Assembly: GCA_029062005.1 (NCBI GenBank)
Contig: JAIDQZ010000105.1
Span: forward strand, 1-60,415
Reading direction: 5' to 3'
From: Muribaculaceae bacterium
GTDB lineage: Bacteria > Bacteroidota > Bacteroidia > Bacteroidales > Muribaculaceae
Length of the DNA: 60,415 nucleotides
Numbering within the stretch: the stretch's first letter is position 1; each line of letters begins with the position of its first letter. Below are positions 1-8,881 of this stretch, one piece after another. The notes below the pieces were generated by a model. The model had not been told where the DNA came from. It saw only the letters and a list, made by a program, of their open reading frames with translations, and did no database searches. A program made the translations under genes and the position numbers.

Positions 1-284
1 GCCTTACCTTCCATCACCGGTTTTGCAGCCTTTGCTCCTATATCGCCAAGACCGAGAACTGCCGTACCGTTAGAAAGTACGGCAACGAGATTCCCCGGGT
101 TGGTATATTCGTAAATATCGTCTGGTCTATCCTTTATTTCAAGACATGGATAAGCCACACCGGGAGAATACGCGAGTGCGAGATCTTCGGGTGAATCATA
201 AGGTTTAGTAGGCACAACTTCAATTTTGCCGGGACGTGGATATCTGTGATAGTTCAGTGCAGATTTTTTAAGATTGTCATCCAT
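1..284 (-). CDS. maeB: NADP-dependent malic enzyme, N-terminal part (cut by window edge)
   Basis: Only the first 94 or so codons lie in the window; the gene runs off the left edge. The ATG is at 284-282 and reads [20 protein letters not shown]. It continues through the conserved malic-enzyme N-terminal segment with PGVAYPC, then [20 protein letters not shown] and [15 protein letters not shown]. Malic enzymes oxidatively decarboxylate malate to pyruvate in the cytoplasm. In bacterial MaeB proteins a phosphotransacetylase-like domain often follows, but whether it is present here cannot be seen. The gene is divergent from the next one. The identification rests on these conserved blocks. Confidence 0.9.
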   Translation of the reverse strand, partial: MDDNLKKSALNYHRYPRPGKIEVVPTKPYDSPEDLALAYSPGVAYPCLEIKDRPDDIYEYTNPGNLVAVLSNGTAVLGLGDIGAKAAKPVMEGK

Positions 285-455
285 AGTAGTTTTTATAAGC
301 AACGTTCGCTGGCGGACGTCAAGTTTTAAGATTATTTATCAGAAGAATTCAAATTTCCGTTGACAGAAAAATGAATTAGTTTTATAGAATTAACATATGG
401 AAGCAAAATATGGTTTAAAATATCACATAAATAGACCTAAATCCCACTTTTATCT

Positions 456-485
456 TTTGATATTGAATAAATTTTACTAATTTTG
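456..485 (+). promoter_or_regulatory. Bacteroidota-type promoter for 528-1301
   Basis: TTTG at 456-459 and TAATTTTG at 478-485 are separated by 18 bp, which fits the -33/-7 consensus of the Bacteroidota primary sigma factor. It would start transcription about 35 nt before the ATG at 528. Confidence 0.6.
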
Positions 486-527
486 TAGATTGTTTCAATA
501 ATTCAGATCAAGCATATTAAATTACGT

Positions 528-1301
528 ATGGGACGACCCCGACATACCGATCAGCCAGCTTCGCAAGCCGGACACAGGGTGCTAAAGATAAAGTGGATCT
601 TTGGCATTGCCGGTATCTTGGCGCTCAGCATCATAGTGATGTCGGGACTATTACTTCATGAAAACAGCAATTCTGATGCTCAGGTCACAGTCAGGAAGAT
701 ACGGACAAGCAATGATGGACCACTGACAGGGACTATCAATGATCATGACTGGGTAGACCTGGGATTGCCGAGCGGCTTAAAATGGGCTACCACAAATGTA
801 GGAGCCTCCACACCTGAGGATTTCGGAGACTACTTTGCATGGGGAGAGACTTGCCCTAAAACCGTATATGCCGACACCAACTGCATCACCTATCGTAAGG
901 ATTTCGCCGATATGACAAGGGAAAGGATTGTGGATCAACAAGGAGACCTGACTAAAAATCATGATGCAGCAAGCTCCAACTGGGGAAACTCATGGCGAAT
1001 GCCTACAGATGAGGAATTTAAGGAACTTATCGAGACCTGCAAATGGGAATTTACAGAAAATGATGCGACAACCGGCTACCTAATCACAGGACCCAACAAT
1101 CAGTCTATATTCTTGGTAGCAGCCGGATATTGTATTGGAGAGAAGGTAGTCGACCAAGAGGATTTAGGCGACTACTGGAGTGCTACCGCAGTAAAAGATA
1201 TGAACAGAGTATCGAACAGCCTCGGATTCAGTCCCAAGTCCTACGGACGCCGCTGCTACGCCCGCTACCGCGGCAGAACCATCCGCCCCGTCACAGAATA
1301 G
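528..1301 (+). CDS. Membrane-anchored Fibrobacter-type paralogous-domain protein
   Basis: 257 aa. A hydrophobic segment at about residues 24-44 looks like an uncleaved N-terminal anchor, putting the rest outside the cytoplasm. From residue ~75 the protein reads WVDLGLPSGLKWATTNVGA, then FGDYFAWGE, WGNSWRMPT and a C-terminal CYARYRGRTIRPV. These are the signature blocks of the Fibrobacter succinogenes major-paralogous (FSLP/DUF1566-like) domain, common in surface proteins of gut Bacteroidales. The domain's biochemical role is unknown. The gene stands alone between maeB and the defence island. The ATG at 528 is used because a consensus promoter ends 42 bp upstream; the first 20 residues are polar and basic. 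Confidence 0.7.
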   Translation: MGRPRHTDQPASQAGHRVLKIKWIFGIAGILALSIIVMSGLLLHENSNSDAQVTVRKIRTSNDGPLTGTINDHDWVDLGLPSGLKWATTNVGASTPEDFGDYFAWGETCPKTVYADTNCITYRKDFADMTRERIVDQQGDLTKNHDAASSNWGNSWRMPTDEEFKELIETCKWEFTENDATTGYLITGPNNQSIFLVAAGYCIGEKVVDQEDLGDYWSATAVKDMNRVSNSLGFSPKSYGRRCYARYRGRTIRPVTE

Positions 1302-1689
1302 CCTCCGCTCCTTCCATATCTAACGTCCTATATATTTAACGGCTTCTGACTACCAAAACATTTTGGGGCTGCACATAGCTATCCATTGACTGATTGAAAT
1401 TGTCAATAATATTTCCTCAACCGCAATAATGACAAAGTAAATTGCCGACGGGATATTATCCATGATGACAGAACGAAGATTGAACCAAGTGGATTGCCGA
1501 CAATACCCTTGTCGCCCGCACCCTAATGATAGCCGAAAGTCGCACCGAGGAGAAGGATACAATGGTATAGTCATCGTTAATCTTATCAATAAGAATAATT
1601 AAATCAACAATACGCGATTTGGTACTCTCGTACACTTCATATAGCCTATAAAGAGATGGATAATCACGATTGCCCCTATCCAAATCTGT

Positions 1690-1739
1690 CATCACGTTTC
1701 CAAATGTGGTGTAAAAACATTAGATTTGGAAGCGTGATG
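1690..1739. repeat. Inverted repeat upstream of the DUF234 ATPase
   Basis: CATCACGTTTCCAAAT at 1690-1705 is the reverse complement of ATTTGGAAGCGTGATG at 1724-1739 except for one base, with an 18-bp spacer. Related half-sites follow at about 1777-1792 (CGTCATACTTCCAAAT) and 1810-1825 (ATTTGGTAATGCGATG), the latter close to the promoter. The arrangement suggests an operator for the downstream operon; this is an inference. Confidence 0.5.
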
Positions 1740-1839
1740 TATTTGCCTTAGATAATGATTTATTGGTTAGACAATGCGTCATACTTCCAAATCTCATAAA
1801 AAAATAGAGATTTGGTAATGCGATGTCGTAAATATTTCG

Positions 1840-1847
1840 TATCTTTG
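1840..1847 (+). promoter_or_regulatory. Probable -7 element of the ATPase-Gabija operon
   Basis: TATCTTTG matches TAnnTTTG, 19 bp before the ATG at 1867. The nearest TTTG (1811-1814) is 25 bp upstream, longer than usual, so the -33 element is weak or absent. Weak core recognition next to inverted repeats would suit a regulated promoter. Confidence 0.45.
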
Positions 1848-1866
1848 TAGTCTAAAAACATCTTAT

Positions 1867-3291
1867 ATGCTGATAGGAAGAGAGAAAGAGATACAGGAAC
1901 TTCGACAGGCCTACGATTCAGAAGAATCCAAGTTTGTCGCTATATTCGGACGCCGAAGAATAGGAAAGACATATCTTGTTAGAGAGGTTTTTCATGATAA
2001 ATTTGCGTTTTCATACTCCGGAATGGCTAAAGCCACAACAAAGGAACAGTTACAACGATTTTACCTGTCTCTGAAAGATCACGGATATAAGAGTAGTGTA
2101 AAGCCAAACAATTGGATCGAGGCTTTCTATATGCTTGAACAGTTTCTTAAGGATCTGCCTGAAGGGAAGAAGGTTGTATTCCTTGATGAATTGCCTTGGA
2201 TGGATGGTCCTAAATCAAGTTTTATGCCCGCCTTTGAGAACTTCTGGAATGGTTGGGCATCTGCGAGAAAAGATATCCTCCTTATCGTTTGTGGTTCAGC
2301 TACATCTTGGATGGTTAAGAAGATACTGAGAAATAGAGGTGGCTTGCATAATAGATTGAATAATCAAATTCACCTGCAGCCTTTCAATCTGCATGAGTGT
2401 GAGTTATATGCCAAAAGCATAAATCTACCAATGGAACGACAAGAAATAATGGAGGCTTATATGATTTTGGGTGGTATACCATTTTATTGGTCGCTACTCA
2501 ATAAATCTCTTAGTCTGCCACAGAATATAGACGCATTGTTCTTTGGGAAGACTCCTAAATTGGCGAATGAGTTTAATGAGTTATATTCATCATTATTCAA
2601 ACAGCCTGAACCATATCTGGATATCATAACTGCGTTAGCAAAAAAGAAGATCGGAATGACACGTGATGAAATCATCGAAAACGCTGATATTGCAACCAGT
2701 GGACTGCTTACAAAGTATCTGGAGGATTTAGAGAATTGCGGTTTTATCCGTAAGTATCAGGCAATAGGGTCAAAAACGAAGAACTCCCTCTATCAGCTTA
2801 TTGATAACTTCACGCTATTCTACTTCAAGTTTATGGAAGGTCGCAAGAATACGGATACTAATTACTGGTCCAAGATACAGACTTCATCAATATATCACAA
2901 CTGGTGTGGACTCGCTTTCGAGCGTGTATGTCTTTTGCACTCAGAGCAGATAAAGAAGGCTCTTGGCATAAGCGGTGTAATCACCAACGAATACTCATGG
3001 CGAACCGCTGCTAATGATGAGCATCCCGGGGCGCAGATTGATCTGTTAATTGACCGAAGTGACAAGGCGATAAACCTTTGTGAAATAAAATATTCCGATG
3101 GCCCATATTCGATTGACAAGAAATATATGGAAAACCTGCGCAATAAGGCATCTCTATTCCGGCAACTGACAAAGACACGCAAAGGAATCGCCCTGACTAT
3201 GATAACAAGTTCCGGACTTGTGAAGAACTCATATTCGATGAACAGCATCCATTCGCAAATCACAGCCGATGATTTGTTCGTAGATGCATAA
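1867..3291 (+). CDS. AAA ATPase with C-terminal DUF234 (archaeal-ATPase type)
   Basis: 474 aa. The N-terminal MLIGREKEIQEL motif leads into a Walker A GRRRIGKT (residues 28-35) and a Walker B VVFLDELPW (about 104-112). A sensor-like IVCGSATSWM and a winged-helix-like middle follow. The C-terminus has the DUF234 nuclease-like pattern, with QIDLLID and then CEIKYS (a D...ExK arrangement). This is the STAND-like 'archaeal ATPase' family, abundant and multi-copy in Bacteroidales and of unknown function. It lies 31 bp upstream of the OLD nuclease gene on the same strand, so all three genes are probably co-transcribed. Whether it belongs to the defence system or is a mobile neighbour cannot be told. 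The ATG follows the -7 element closely. Confidence 0.85.
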   Translation: MLIGREKEIQELRQAYDSEESKFVAIFGRRRIGKTYLVREVFHDKFAFSYSGMAKATTKEQLQRFYLSLKDHGYKSSVKPNNWIEAFYMLEQFLKDLPEGKKVVFLDELPWMDGPKSSFMPAFENFWNGWASARKDILLIVCGSATSWMVKKILRNRGGLHNRLNNQIHLQPFNLHECELYAKSINLPMERQEIMEAYMILGGIPFYWSLLNKSLSLPQNIDALFFGKTPKLANEFNELYSSLFKQPEPYLDIITALAKKKIGMTRDEIIENADIATSGLLTKYLEDLENCGFIRKYQAIGSKTKNSLYQLIDNFTLFYFKFMEGRKNTDTNYWSKIQTSSIYHNWCGLAFERVCLLHSEQIKKALGISGVITNEYSWRTAANDEHPGAQIDLLIDRSDKAINLCEIKYSDGPYSIDKKYMENLRNKASLFRQLTKTRKGIALTMITSSGLVKNSYSMNSIHSQITADDLFVDA

Positions 3292-3322
3292 TCCATTAAG
3301 TTATCAATAACCAACATCAAAT

Positions 3323-5134
3323 ATGTACCTTTCGAATATTAAACTTTGGAACTTCAGAAAGTTCGGAACCGTGGGTGATATAGACCTACTGCACCCAAAC
3401 CTCAATTTGTCGTTTACAAAAGGACTAAATGTGTTGATTGGTGAAAATGATTCTGGAAAGAGTGCTATACTTGAAGCTATCAAGATGGTTCTGAAAACCC
3501 ACGCCTATGAGAGGCTTATGTGGGTGAAAGAGGATTTCTATGAAGGTACAACAGAATTAAGAATAGAACTTCTGATAGATGGTTTGACAAACAGCGAAGC
3601 GGCACACTTTACAGAATGGCTTGGATGGACGAATGGTGATTCCCCAAGGCCTATTCTGCGCCTGATATATACCGTGAGATTGATAGATGACAAGCCGATA
3701 CCTCACGAACTAAGAGCAGGAATGGATGAAGCTGGTGCCGCAATAGATAGTCAAGCTAGAGAATACTTAAAAGTGACATTTCTAAAGCCACTCCGCGATG
3801 CTGATAACGAACTAACATCTAAGAGATACAGCAGGCTTTCTCAGATATTAGAAGGACACGATCTATTTAAGAAGGGAGCAGACGGTAAGGAGTCGTTTGA
3901 AAACTATGTAGCTGCGGCAAACCAGCAGATAAAAGAGTGGTTCGAGAATGATACAGCTGAGGAGGGACAATTAAGCAACAAGAAACAAATCAAAGGAGTA
4001 ATAGATGGATTCCTTGGTAGTTTTATCCAAAAGGATACGGCTTCTTCTTTCTCAATTTCGGGATCTCATATAAGAGAAATACTTGAGAAGTTATCACTGA
4101 ATCTTGACGGAACAACAAGACCGGGACTTGGAACGATGAACCGTCTGTATATGGCGACAGAATTATTACACTTGCAGAAACCGGGATGGAACGGAATAAA
4201 GCTATGTCTGGTGGAGGAAGAAGAAGCTCATCTGCACCCACAGGCGCAAATGAAGGTGCTGGAAACAATACAGAAACAAAAGGGAACTCAGTTTATCATA
4301 ACAACCCATAGTCCGAATCTCGCATCGAAGGTAGAGCTATCGGAGGATGACCTTAATCAGGTTGTAATATGTAAGGATGGGAGAGCTTTTCCGATGGGGC
4401 CAACATATACTTTGCTTGATAAAAATGATTATAAATTTCTAGATCATTTCCTTGATGTGACCAAAGCAAACCTGTTCTTTGCAAAAGGTATTATTCTTGT
4501 TGAGGGGTGGGCTGAGGAAATCATACTGCCAGCAATAGCACAAAGAATGGGGAAAGATCTTACGGCTCATGAAGTGAGCATAGTCAATGTGGGGTCAACG
4601 GCCTATATGCGTTATGTCAAGATATTTATGAGACATAATCTGGAGAGCATGGGCTGTAAGGTAGCAATCGTCACTGATTTGGATGTAAGGCCCAATGATA
4701 ATGACGGACAGTTTGATGCGGTCAAGGAAACGCAGAAAAGGACAAATATAACAGAGCAGGTGGATACGACCGACTATCCAGACATTAGTTGGTATATAGC
4801 GGAACGCTGGACGCTGGAATGGTGTTTGAATGAATCTGAAAAGTTTGGAGATGTGTTCAAGGAGGCTGTTAGTAATGTGCATACAAGGACAGATGCTTTC
4901 AAAAAAGAGAATGATCAATTCAAGCCGGAAGATTTTAAGGCAGCCTTGATAGACAAACTCAGAAAGTACAAAATAAATGAGGAAGGCAAACATGAGAGCG
5001 TTGCACAACTTGACAAAGTGGCGGTCGCGTATCAATTTGCAAAGCTTGTGAAAGAGGCAGAAATAGATTATGAACACTTCGATGGTGATTCGGCAAAGTA
5101 TTTGATAGATGCCATTAACCATGTATGTAGTTAG
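3323..5134 (+). CDS. gajA: Gabija-type OLD-family ATPase/TOPRIM nuclease (GajA-like)
   Basis: 603 aa. The N-terminal half is an ABC/SMC-like ATPase: MYLSNIKLWNFRKF, Walker A GENDSGKS (40-47) and Walker B LCLVEEEEAHLHPQ (about 291-304). A THSPNLASK switch motif follows at about 331. The C-terminal half is a TOPRIM nuclease, with ILVEGWAEEIILP supplying the acidic residue and VTDLDVRP the DxD-type metal ligands. The length agrees with GajA (about 580 aa). It is followed 3 bp later by a UvrD-like helicase, which is the defining pair of Gabija phage defence and of class 2 OLD enzymes. In studied Gabija systems GajA is a DNA-nicking nuclease restrained by nucleotides and released on phage attack. 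That role here is inferred from domain order and context. Confidence 0.87.
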   Translation: MYLSNIKLWNFRKFGTVGDIDLLHPNLNLSFTKGLNVLIGENDSGKSAILEAIKMVLKTHAYERLMWVKEDFYEGTTELRIELLIDGLTNSEAAHFTEWLGWTNGDSPRPILRLIYTVRLIDDKPIPHELRAGMDEAGAAIDSQAREYLKVTFLKPLRDADNELTSKRYSRLSQILEGHDLFKKGADGKESFENYVAAANQQIKEWFENDTAEEGQLSNKKQIKGVIDGFLGSFIQKDTASSFSISGSHIREILEKLSLNLDGTTRPGLGTMNRLYMATELLHLQKPGWNGIKLCLVEEEEAHLHPQAQMKVLETIQKQKGTQFIITTHSPNLASKVELSEDDLNQVVICKDGRAFPMGPTYTLLDKNDYKFLDHFLDVTKANLFFAKGIILVEGWAEEIILPAIAQRMGKDLTAHEVSIVNVGSTAYMRYVKIFMRHNLESMGCKVAIVTDLDVRPNDNDGQFDAVKETQKRTNITEQVDTTDYPDISWYIAERWTLEWCLNESEKFGDVFKEAVSNVHTRTDAFKKENDQFKPEDFKAALIDKLRKYKINEEGKHESVAQLDKVAVAYQFAKLVKEAEIDYEHFDGDSAKYLIDAINHVCS

Positions 5135-5137
5135 CAT

Positions 5138-7135
5138 ATGGAAATAAAACCTGAAAACATAACAAAAGCGGAGCTGCTGTTGCTGCCTGATGGCTGTCAT
5201 TTCGATGAGGAGCGAATCCAGTTTATCAATAGATTGGAGAGCGGAGACTTACTAGCGGTGCCAGGAAGTGGAAAAACTACTGCATTACGGGCAAAACTTT
5301 ACTGTATGGCTAAAGAACTGCCAATGAAAGATGGCAGAGGCATTTTGGTATTGTCGCATACCAATGTGGCTGTGGACGAGTTGAAGAAGATGCTGCAAAA
5401 CCATTGTCCACAGCTGTTTGAATATCCAAACTTTGTAGGAACCATCCAGGAGTTTGTGGATACGTTCTTAGCTCTGCCATACTATGTTCAGAAGTATGGA
5501 CATAGGGAAGATATAATAGATGCAGATCAGTATGAACGTGTATGCACCAACATCATGAACAGGCCTGGTTGGATTACGACCTATTTGTCAGGTAAGTTAA
5601 AATACGGAAAGGACTATAAAAGTATTAGGTTAGGCTATTCTGATGATGGGCACAGAATATTGAAGTTTGGGATTGAAGGGAAAGAGGTTGAGATAGAAGC
5701 TGAACCCAAGTGGGTGAGAACTGGAAATGCTGAAGAAAAGATAGCAGAACTTAAGGACTTTCTTTTTAATTTGAAAGAGAAGATCTTGGATTTTGGTGTG
5801 CTACACTACGATGATTGCTACTATTTGGCCGAAACGAATATTAGGGAGCATTCCGATATAATTGAAATATTGAGGGAACGGTTTGCCTACGTGTTTGTGG
5901 ATGAGGCCCAAGATATGAAAGGGTATCAATTAAAGATTATTGATGAATGTTTTAATTGTGACTCGGTGGTTCTGCAAAGGATAGGAGATCCAAATCAAGC
6001 CATCTTTGACGGATTTTCTATGGTCAATACTTGGGAAAGTAGAAACCCCTCTTTCATCAACAATTCGCTCCGATTGACACAAGAGGTGGCTTCGGTTGTT
6101 GATCATCTAGTATTGGACCGGGGTAACGACGGTCAAGGAGGAACACGATTTGTGGTGAACGGAGTGCGGCCACAAGAACCGGTCATACCGCGTTATCTAT
6201 TACTATATACACAAGACACCATATGCGGGTTAAAAGAGAAATTTAAGAATCTGATACGATTACATCATCTTGAATCGATAGCTGAAGCGAGGAAATATGG
6301 TTTCCACATCGTGGGCTGGAATTCTGAGGCAAAAAATGATGTTGCCCATAGGCGATTAGAGGATATTTTCCCCGAGTATCATAGGCGGCTGAATAAGCCT
6401 AATGTTAATCCTGTAACTTTGAGCGAACAGATACAATTAGTGAGACATGTCGGTAACTTCAAAGAGTCGAGAAAGACTGTGTTGGAGGTGTTTGTTAAGG
6501 TTGTAAGAATGTCCGGACGCAGATCTGCAGACGGTCGATTGTTTACAGCACAAAAATTGTTAGCTGTTCTGAAAGAAAATGCTCAAGTAGAACAACAGTT
6601 CAAAGAAGAGTTGCTTGAATGTACCAAGAAACTGAGTGAAGGTGCTTGGAGCGATGCCTATAGTATCATTAAGGATACCAGCACTAAATGGCTAAATGAT
6701 TTTTTTCAGCAGCAGCCAAATGAAAATGTGAAAGCATACTATGAAGATGCTTTCGTCCCTTTTATTCCAGAAGTAGAGGAACACGATGCTGAAGATATTA
6801 CTTTTAGCATAGGAACCGTGCATTCGGTAAAAGGTATGACGCACTGTGCAACGATGTATGTGGAGACTTCATATAATAACAAGTATGAGTCGGAATACAT
6901 GATTGAAGATAAGACAACGGGACGGGGGAAAAATAGGGCAAGGACAGTGACCAGCCCGTTTTTGAAGCAGGATTTGCAGCCCAAAGGTAATAATGCCGCT
7001 ATGGCTAAGCGGATGCTATATGTGGGGTTCTCTAGGCCGACACACCTTCTATGCTATGCATCGGATAAGCGACTTTGGGATGACGATGTATTGCAAATGA
7101 TGGAAGATGCAGGATGGAATATTAAATATGTGTAA
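5138..7135 (+). CDS. gajB: Gabija-type UvrD/Rep-like helicase (GajB-like)
   Basis: 665 aa superfamily 1A helicase. Walker A PGSGKT is at residues 42-47 and a motif Ia-like LSHTNVAVDEL at about 72-82. Walker B VFVDEAQDMKGYQ is at about 250, motif III RIGDPNQAIFDG at about 285, a motif V-like TVHSVKGMTH at about 561 and motif VI KRMLYVGFSRPTHL near the C-terminus. The start lies 3 bp after gajA, so translation is probably coupled. The protein is longer than the roughly 500-aa GajB of Bacillus; the middle between motifs III and V is where extra sequence could sit. GajB senses or processes DNA ends and works with GajA. General DNA-repair UvrD is less likely given the partner and position. Confidence 0.85.
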   Translation: MEIKPENITKAELLLLPDGCHFDEERIQFINRLESGDLLAVPGSGKTTALRAKLYCMAKELPMKDGRGILVLSHTNVAVDELKKMLQNHCPQLFEYPNFVGTIQEFVDTFLALPYYVQKYGHREDIIDADQYERVCTNIMNRPGWITTYLSGKLKYGKDYKSIRLGYSDDGHRILKFGIEGKEVEIEAEPKWVRTGNAEEKIAELKDFLFNLKEKILDFGVLHYDDCYYLAETNIREHSDIIEILRERFAYVFVDEAQDMKGYQLKIIDECFNCDSVVLQRIGDPNQAIFDGFSMVNTWESRNPSFINNSLRLTQEVASVVDHLVLDRGNDGQGGTRFVVNGVRPQEPVIPRYLLLYTQDTICGLKEKFKNLIRLHHLESIAEARKYGFHIVGWNSEAKNDVAHRRLEDIFPEYHRRLNKPNVNPVTLSEQIQLVRHVGNFKESRKTVLEVFVKVVRMSGRRSADGRLFTAQKLLAVLKENAQVEQQFKEELLECTKKLSEGAWSDAYSIIKDTSTKWLNDFFQQQPNENVKAYYEDAFVPFIPEVEEHDAEDITFSIGTVHSVKGMTHCATMYVETSYNNKYESEYMIEDKTTGRGKNRARTVTSPFLKQDLQPKGNNAAMAKRMLYVGFSRPTHLLCYASDKRLWDDDVLQMMEDAGWNIKYV

Positions 7136-7209
7136 ATGGATGAATATTATAAACATTCCTTCTACAAATTATTACATGGAGTTAGCGTAATATATATGTA
7201 ATGTTAAAT

Positions 7210-7902
7210 TTATTTAGGTGGTAGAAGCTTAATAATGTGATGAAGCTCAATGTGCTCTTTCTTTGCGGCATTTAAAGCATATTTCAGTATGCGCATAATG
7301 CCTGGGCTTCGTCTATGAATAGTCGATGGACTTAACCCCTGAAGATAGTTATTGATAGTGACATCACGAGTTAAAATATCTCTAATAATGGTTCCGTAAA
7401 ATGGGTCTCTTAGAATTGACCTTGCTATAAATGCAGACTTATCATCCTCATTAAGTTCTTTATAAACATACCCAAAACAACTTAAATACCATGAACTATA
7501 ATATTGAAATACCAGACCGAGCTGCTTAGATGTTTTTATTTGGTTTTCACCATACTTACGGAGTGCGTATTCCGTTTGACTCTTACAATAATGAGGAAAT
7601 AATCGACCAATTTCTTCAAATGAATAGCCGGGATTATCATTATCAGAAAGGATAGAACACATCTCTATTTCAGACGCAGAGAATGAGCTGCTTTGAGTCA
7701 TATCCTCTGTGCTAATTGGAGGGTAGTCCCAAGAAATGATGAAATAGAGAAATTCCTCGTAAGGAATATCGATAATACTCTTAACGTATTTTTTAAGCAT
7801 AGATATAGGGATGTTGTATGAATAATCATCCAACATCTTATCATTTACTTGATTCTCCAACGAACGGTAAAAGAAGGATTCTATCTTGCCTTGGTTATTC
7901 AA
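7210..7902 (-). CDS. Orphan protein, last gene of the ParB/SNF2/radical-SAM operon
   Basis: 230 aa, no family recognised. It is predicted soluble, helix-rich and moderately charged, with aromatic-rich stretches (FLYFIISWDY near residue 50; FQYYSSWYLSCFGYVY near 130) and a basic C-terminus. No catalytic motif, zinc site, membrane segment or signal peptide is evident. The start overlaps the stop of the upstream ParB-like gene by 8 bp, showing it belongs to the operon. It converges on gajB with only 74 bp between the two ends and no obvious terminator hairpin there. It could be a specificity or effector subunit, but the sequence does not show which. Confidence 0.7.
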   Translation of the reverse strand: MNNQGKIESFFYRSLENQVNDKMLDDYSYNIPISMLKKYVKSIIDIPYEEFLYFIISWDYPPISTEDMTQSSSFSASEIEMCSILSDNDNPGYSFEEIGRLFPHYCKSQTEYALRKYGENQIKTSKQLGLVFQYYSSWYLSCFGYVYKELNEDDKSAFIARSILRDPFYGTIIRDILTRDVTINNYLQGLSPSTIHRRSPGIMRILKYALNAAKKEHIELHHIIKLLPPK

Positions 7903-8881
7903 TTGACATCAGTGTTTTAAGTTGGGCATATAGCTTTTTCAACTCAGTATAAAGCCCCATATCGCTCAAATTTTCACGAATAGCCGTGCTCTCGTTGGAT
8001 ACCGCAATATTAAAGTTACGGATTTTGGCAGTGAGATTAGCTATTTTACTATCGCTCTCCACGAGTTCAACTGCCTCATCTAGTGACATTGTCTCATTGA
8101 TAAAGCCATTGATCGCTTCATCCGTGACCTCACTTTCAGAGCCGACAATCTTACCGACTTTTCTTAACTCACGAGCATCGGCAAATTTCCCGTCTTTGAT
8201 TCTTTCAAGAATGGTTTCTTTAATGGCTAACAGGGGATAGTTTTCATCTGCTCTTTGTATTGCGCCATTTTTAACAAACTCGTGATAGTAGCTCCATTTA
8301 TCACGCACGAGATCATCGTTTTGCTCCATAAGATCATAAGTGGCAATGTACTTATGAGCAGCAGAACGAGTAAGACCTAACTCATCAGCGATTGCATCAA
8401 CCTTTTTACGTGATGTCGTGATGCGCTTACGTAAATAAGCTGCTTGCTCAAAAGGAGACCAAGGAGTCTTTCCGATTATGTGCATGGTGCCAAGCAGAGA
8501 AAAAATCTGGTCAGCGGTTACTGATGAAGGAAGAAGGACTGCTCTAATGCTAGACCATTTAATGGGATCCTCATGCACGAGCAGGCGGTATGCAGCCAAA
8601 CGGCTGTTGCCTTCTAAAACTACACTATCTTTAACGAAGATAGGCTCAATGAGACCGCCATTAACCCTGATACTGTTTTTCAACTCCTTTACATGGTCAA
8701 GGGACTGCATCTTCTGCTCAATCTGCTCCTGTGTAGGATTATCACCAAATTCGGATTCGATAATGCTATTGATACGCGGGTTTTCAGGATAGTATTGTAG
8801 ATCAACAATGCTGATGTCCGTTTCTACCGCCTCAACGATGCTGTTTTCAATGCGTATAAATTTCTTAGTCTCTTCCATCAT
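7895..8881 (-). CDS. ParB-like protein B with EGNSR box and HTH
   Basis: 328 aa. The N-terminal ParB/Srx-fold region has YYPENPRI (31-38), LKNSIRVNGGLIEPIFV (67-83) and VVLEGNSRLAAYRLL (88-101). EGNSR takes the place of the GERR box of chromosome-partition ParB. A helix-turn-helix follows (IADELGLTRSAAHKYI) and then a long helical C-terminus. ParB-like proteins of this variant occur in mobile elements and DNA-modification loci, where the fold can bind nucleotide or act on DNA; true partitioning is unlikely without a ParA. It overlaps the SNF2 gene by one base and the orphan gene by eight. It is a distant paralogue of the ParB-like gene two positions upstream. Confidence 0.8.
   Translation of the reverse strand: MMEETKKFIRIENSIVEAVETDISIVDLQYYPENPRINSIIESEFGDNPTQEQIEQKMQSLDHVKELKNSIRVNGGLIEPIFVKDSVVLEGNSRLAAYRLLVHEDPIKWSSIRAVLLPSSVTADQIFSLLGTMHIIGKTPWSPFEQAAYLRKRITTSRKKVDAIADELGLTRSAAHKYIATYDLMEQNDDLVRDKWSYYHEFVKNGAIQRADENYPLLAIKETILERIKDGKFADARELRKVGKIVGSESEVTDEAINGFINETMSLDEAVELVESDSKIANLTAKIRNFNIAVSNESTAIRENLSDMGLYTELKKLYAQLKTLMSIE

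Larger units (their letters stand above)
1302..1866. other. Intergenic stretch at the left edge of the defence island
   Basis: About 560 bp without a convincing gene. Minus-strand open frames of 79 codons at 1456-1695 and 1350-1589 overlap in different frames. The first reads plausibly protein-like (LYEVYESTKSRIVDLIIL) and could be decayed coding sequence, but nothing in it is recognisable. The right part carries the inverted repeats and promoter described separately. Confidence 0.4.

Noticed and set aside
1350-1695. Two overlapping minus-strand open frames left of the island
   Set aside because: They overlap in different frames, show no family features and no ribosome-binding context. At most they are decayed coding sequence.
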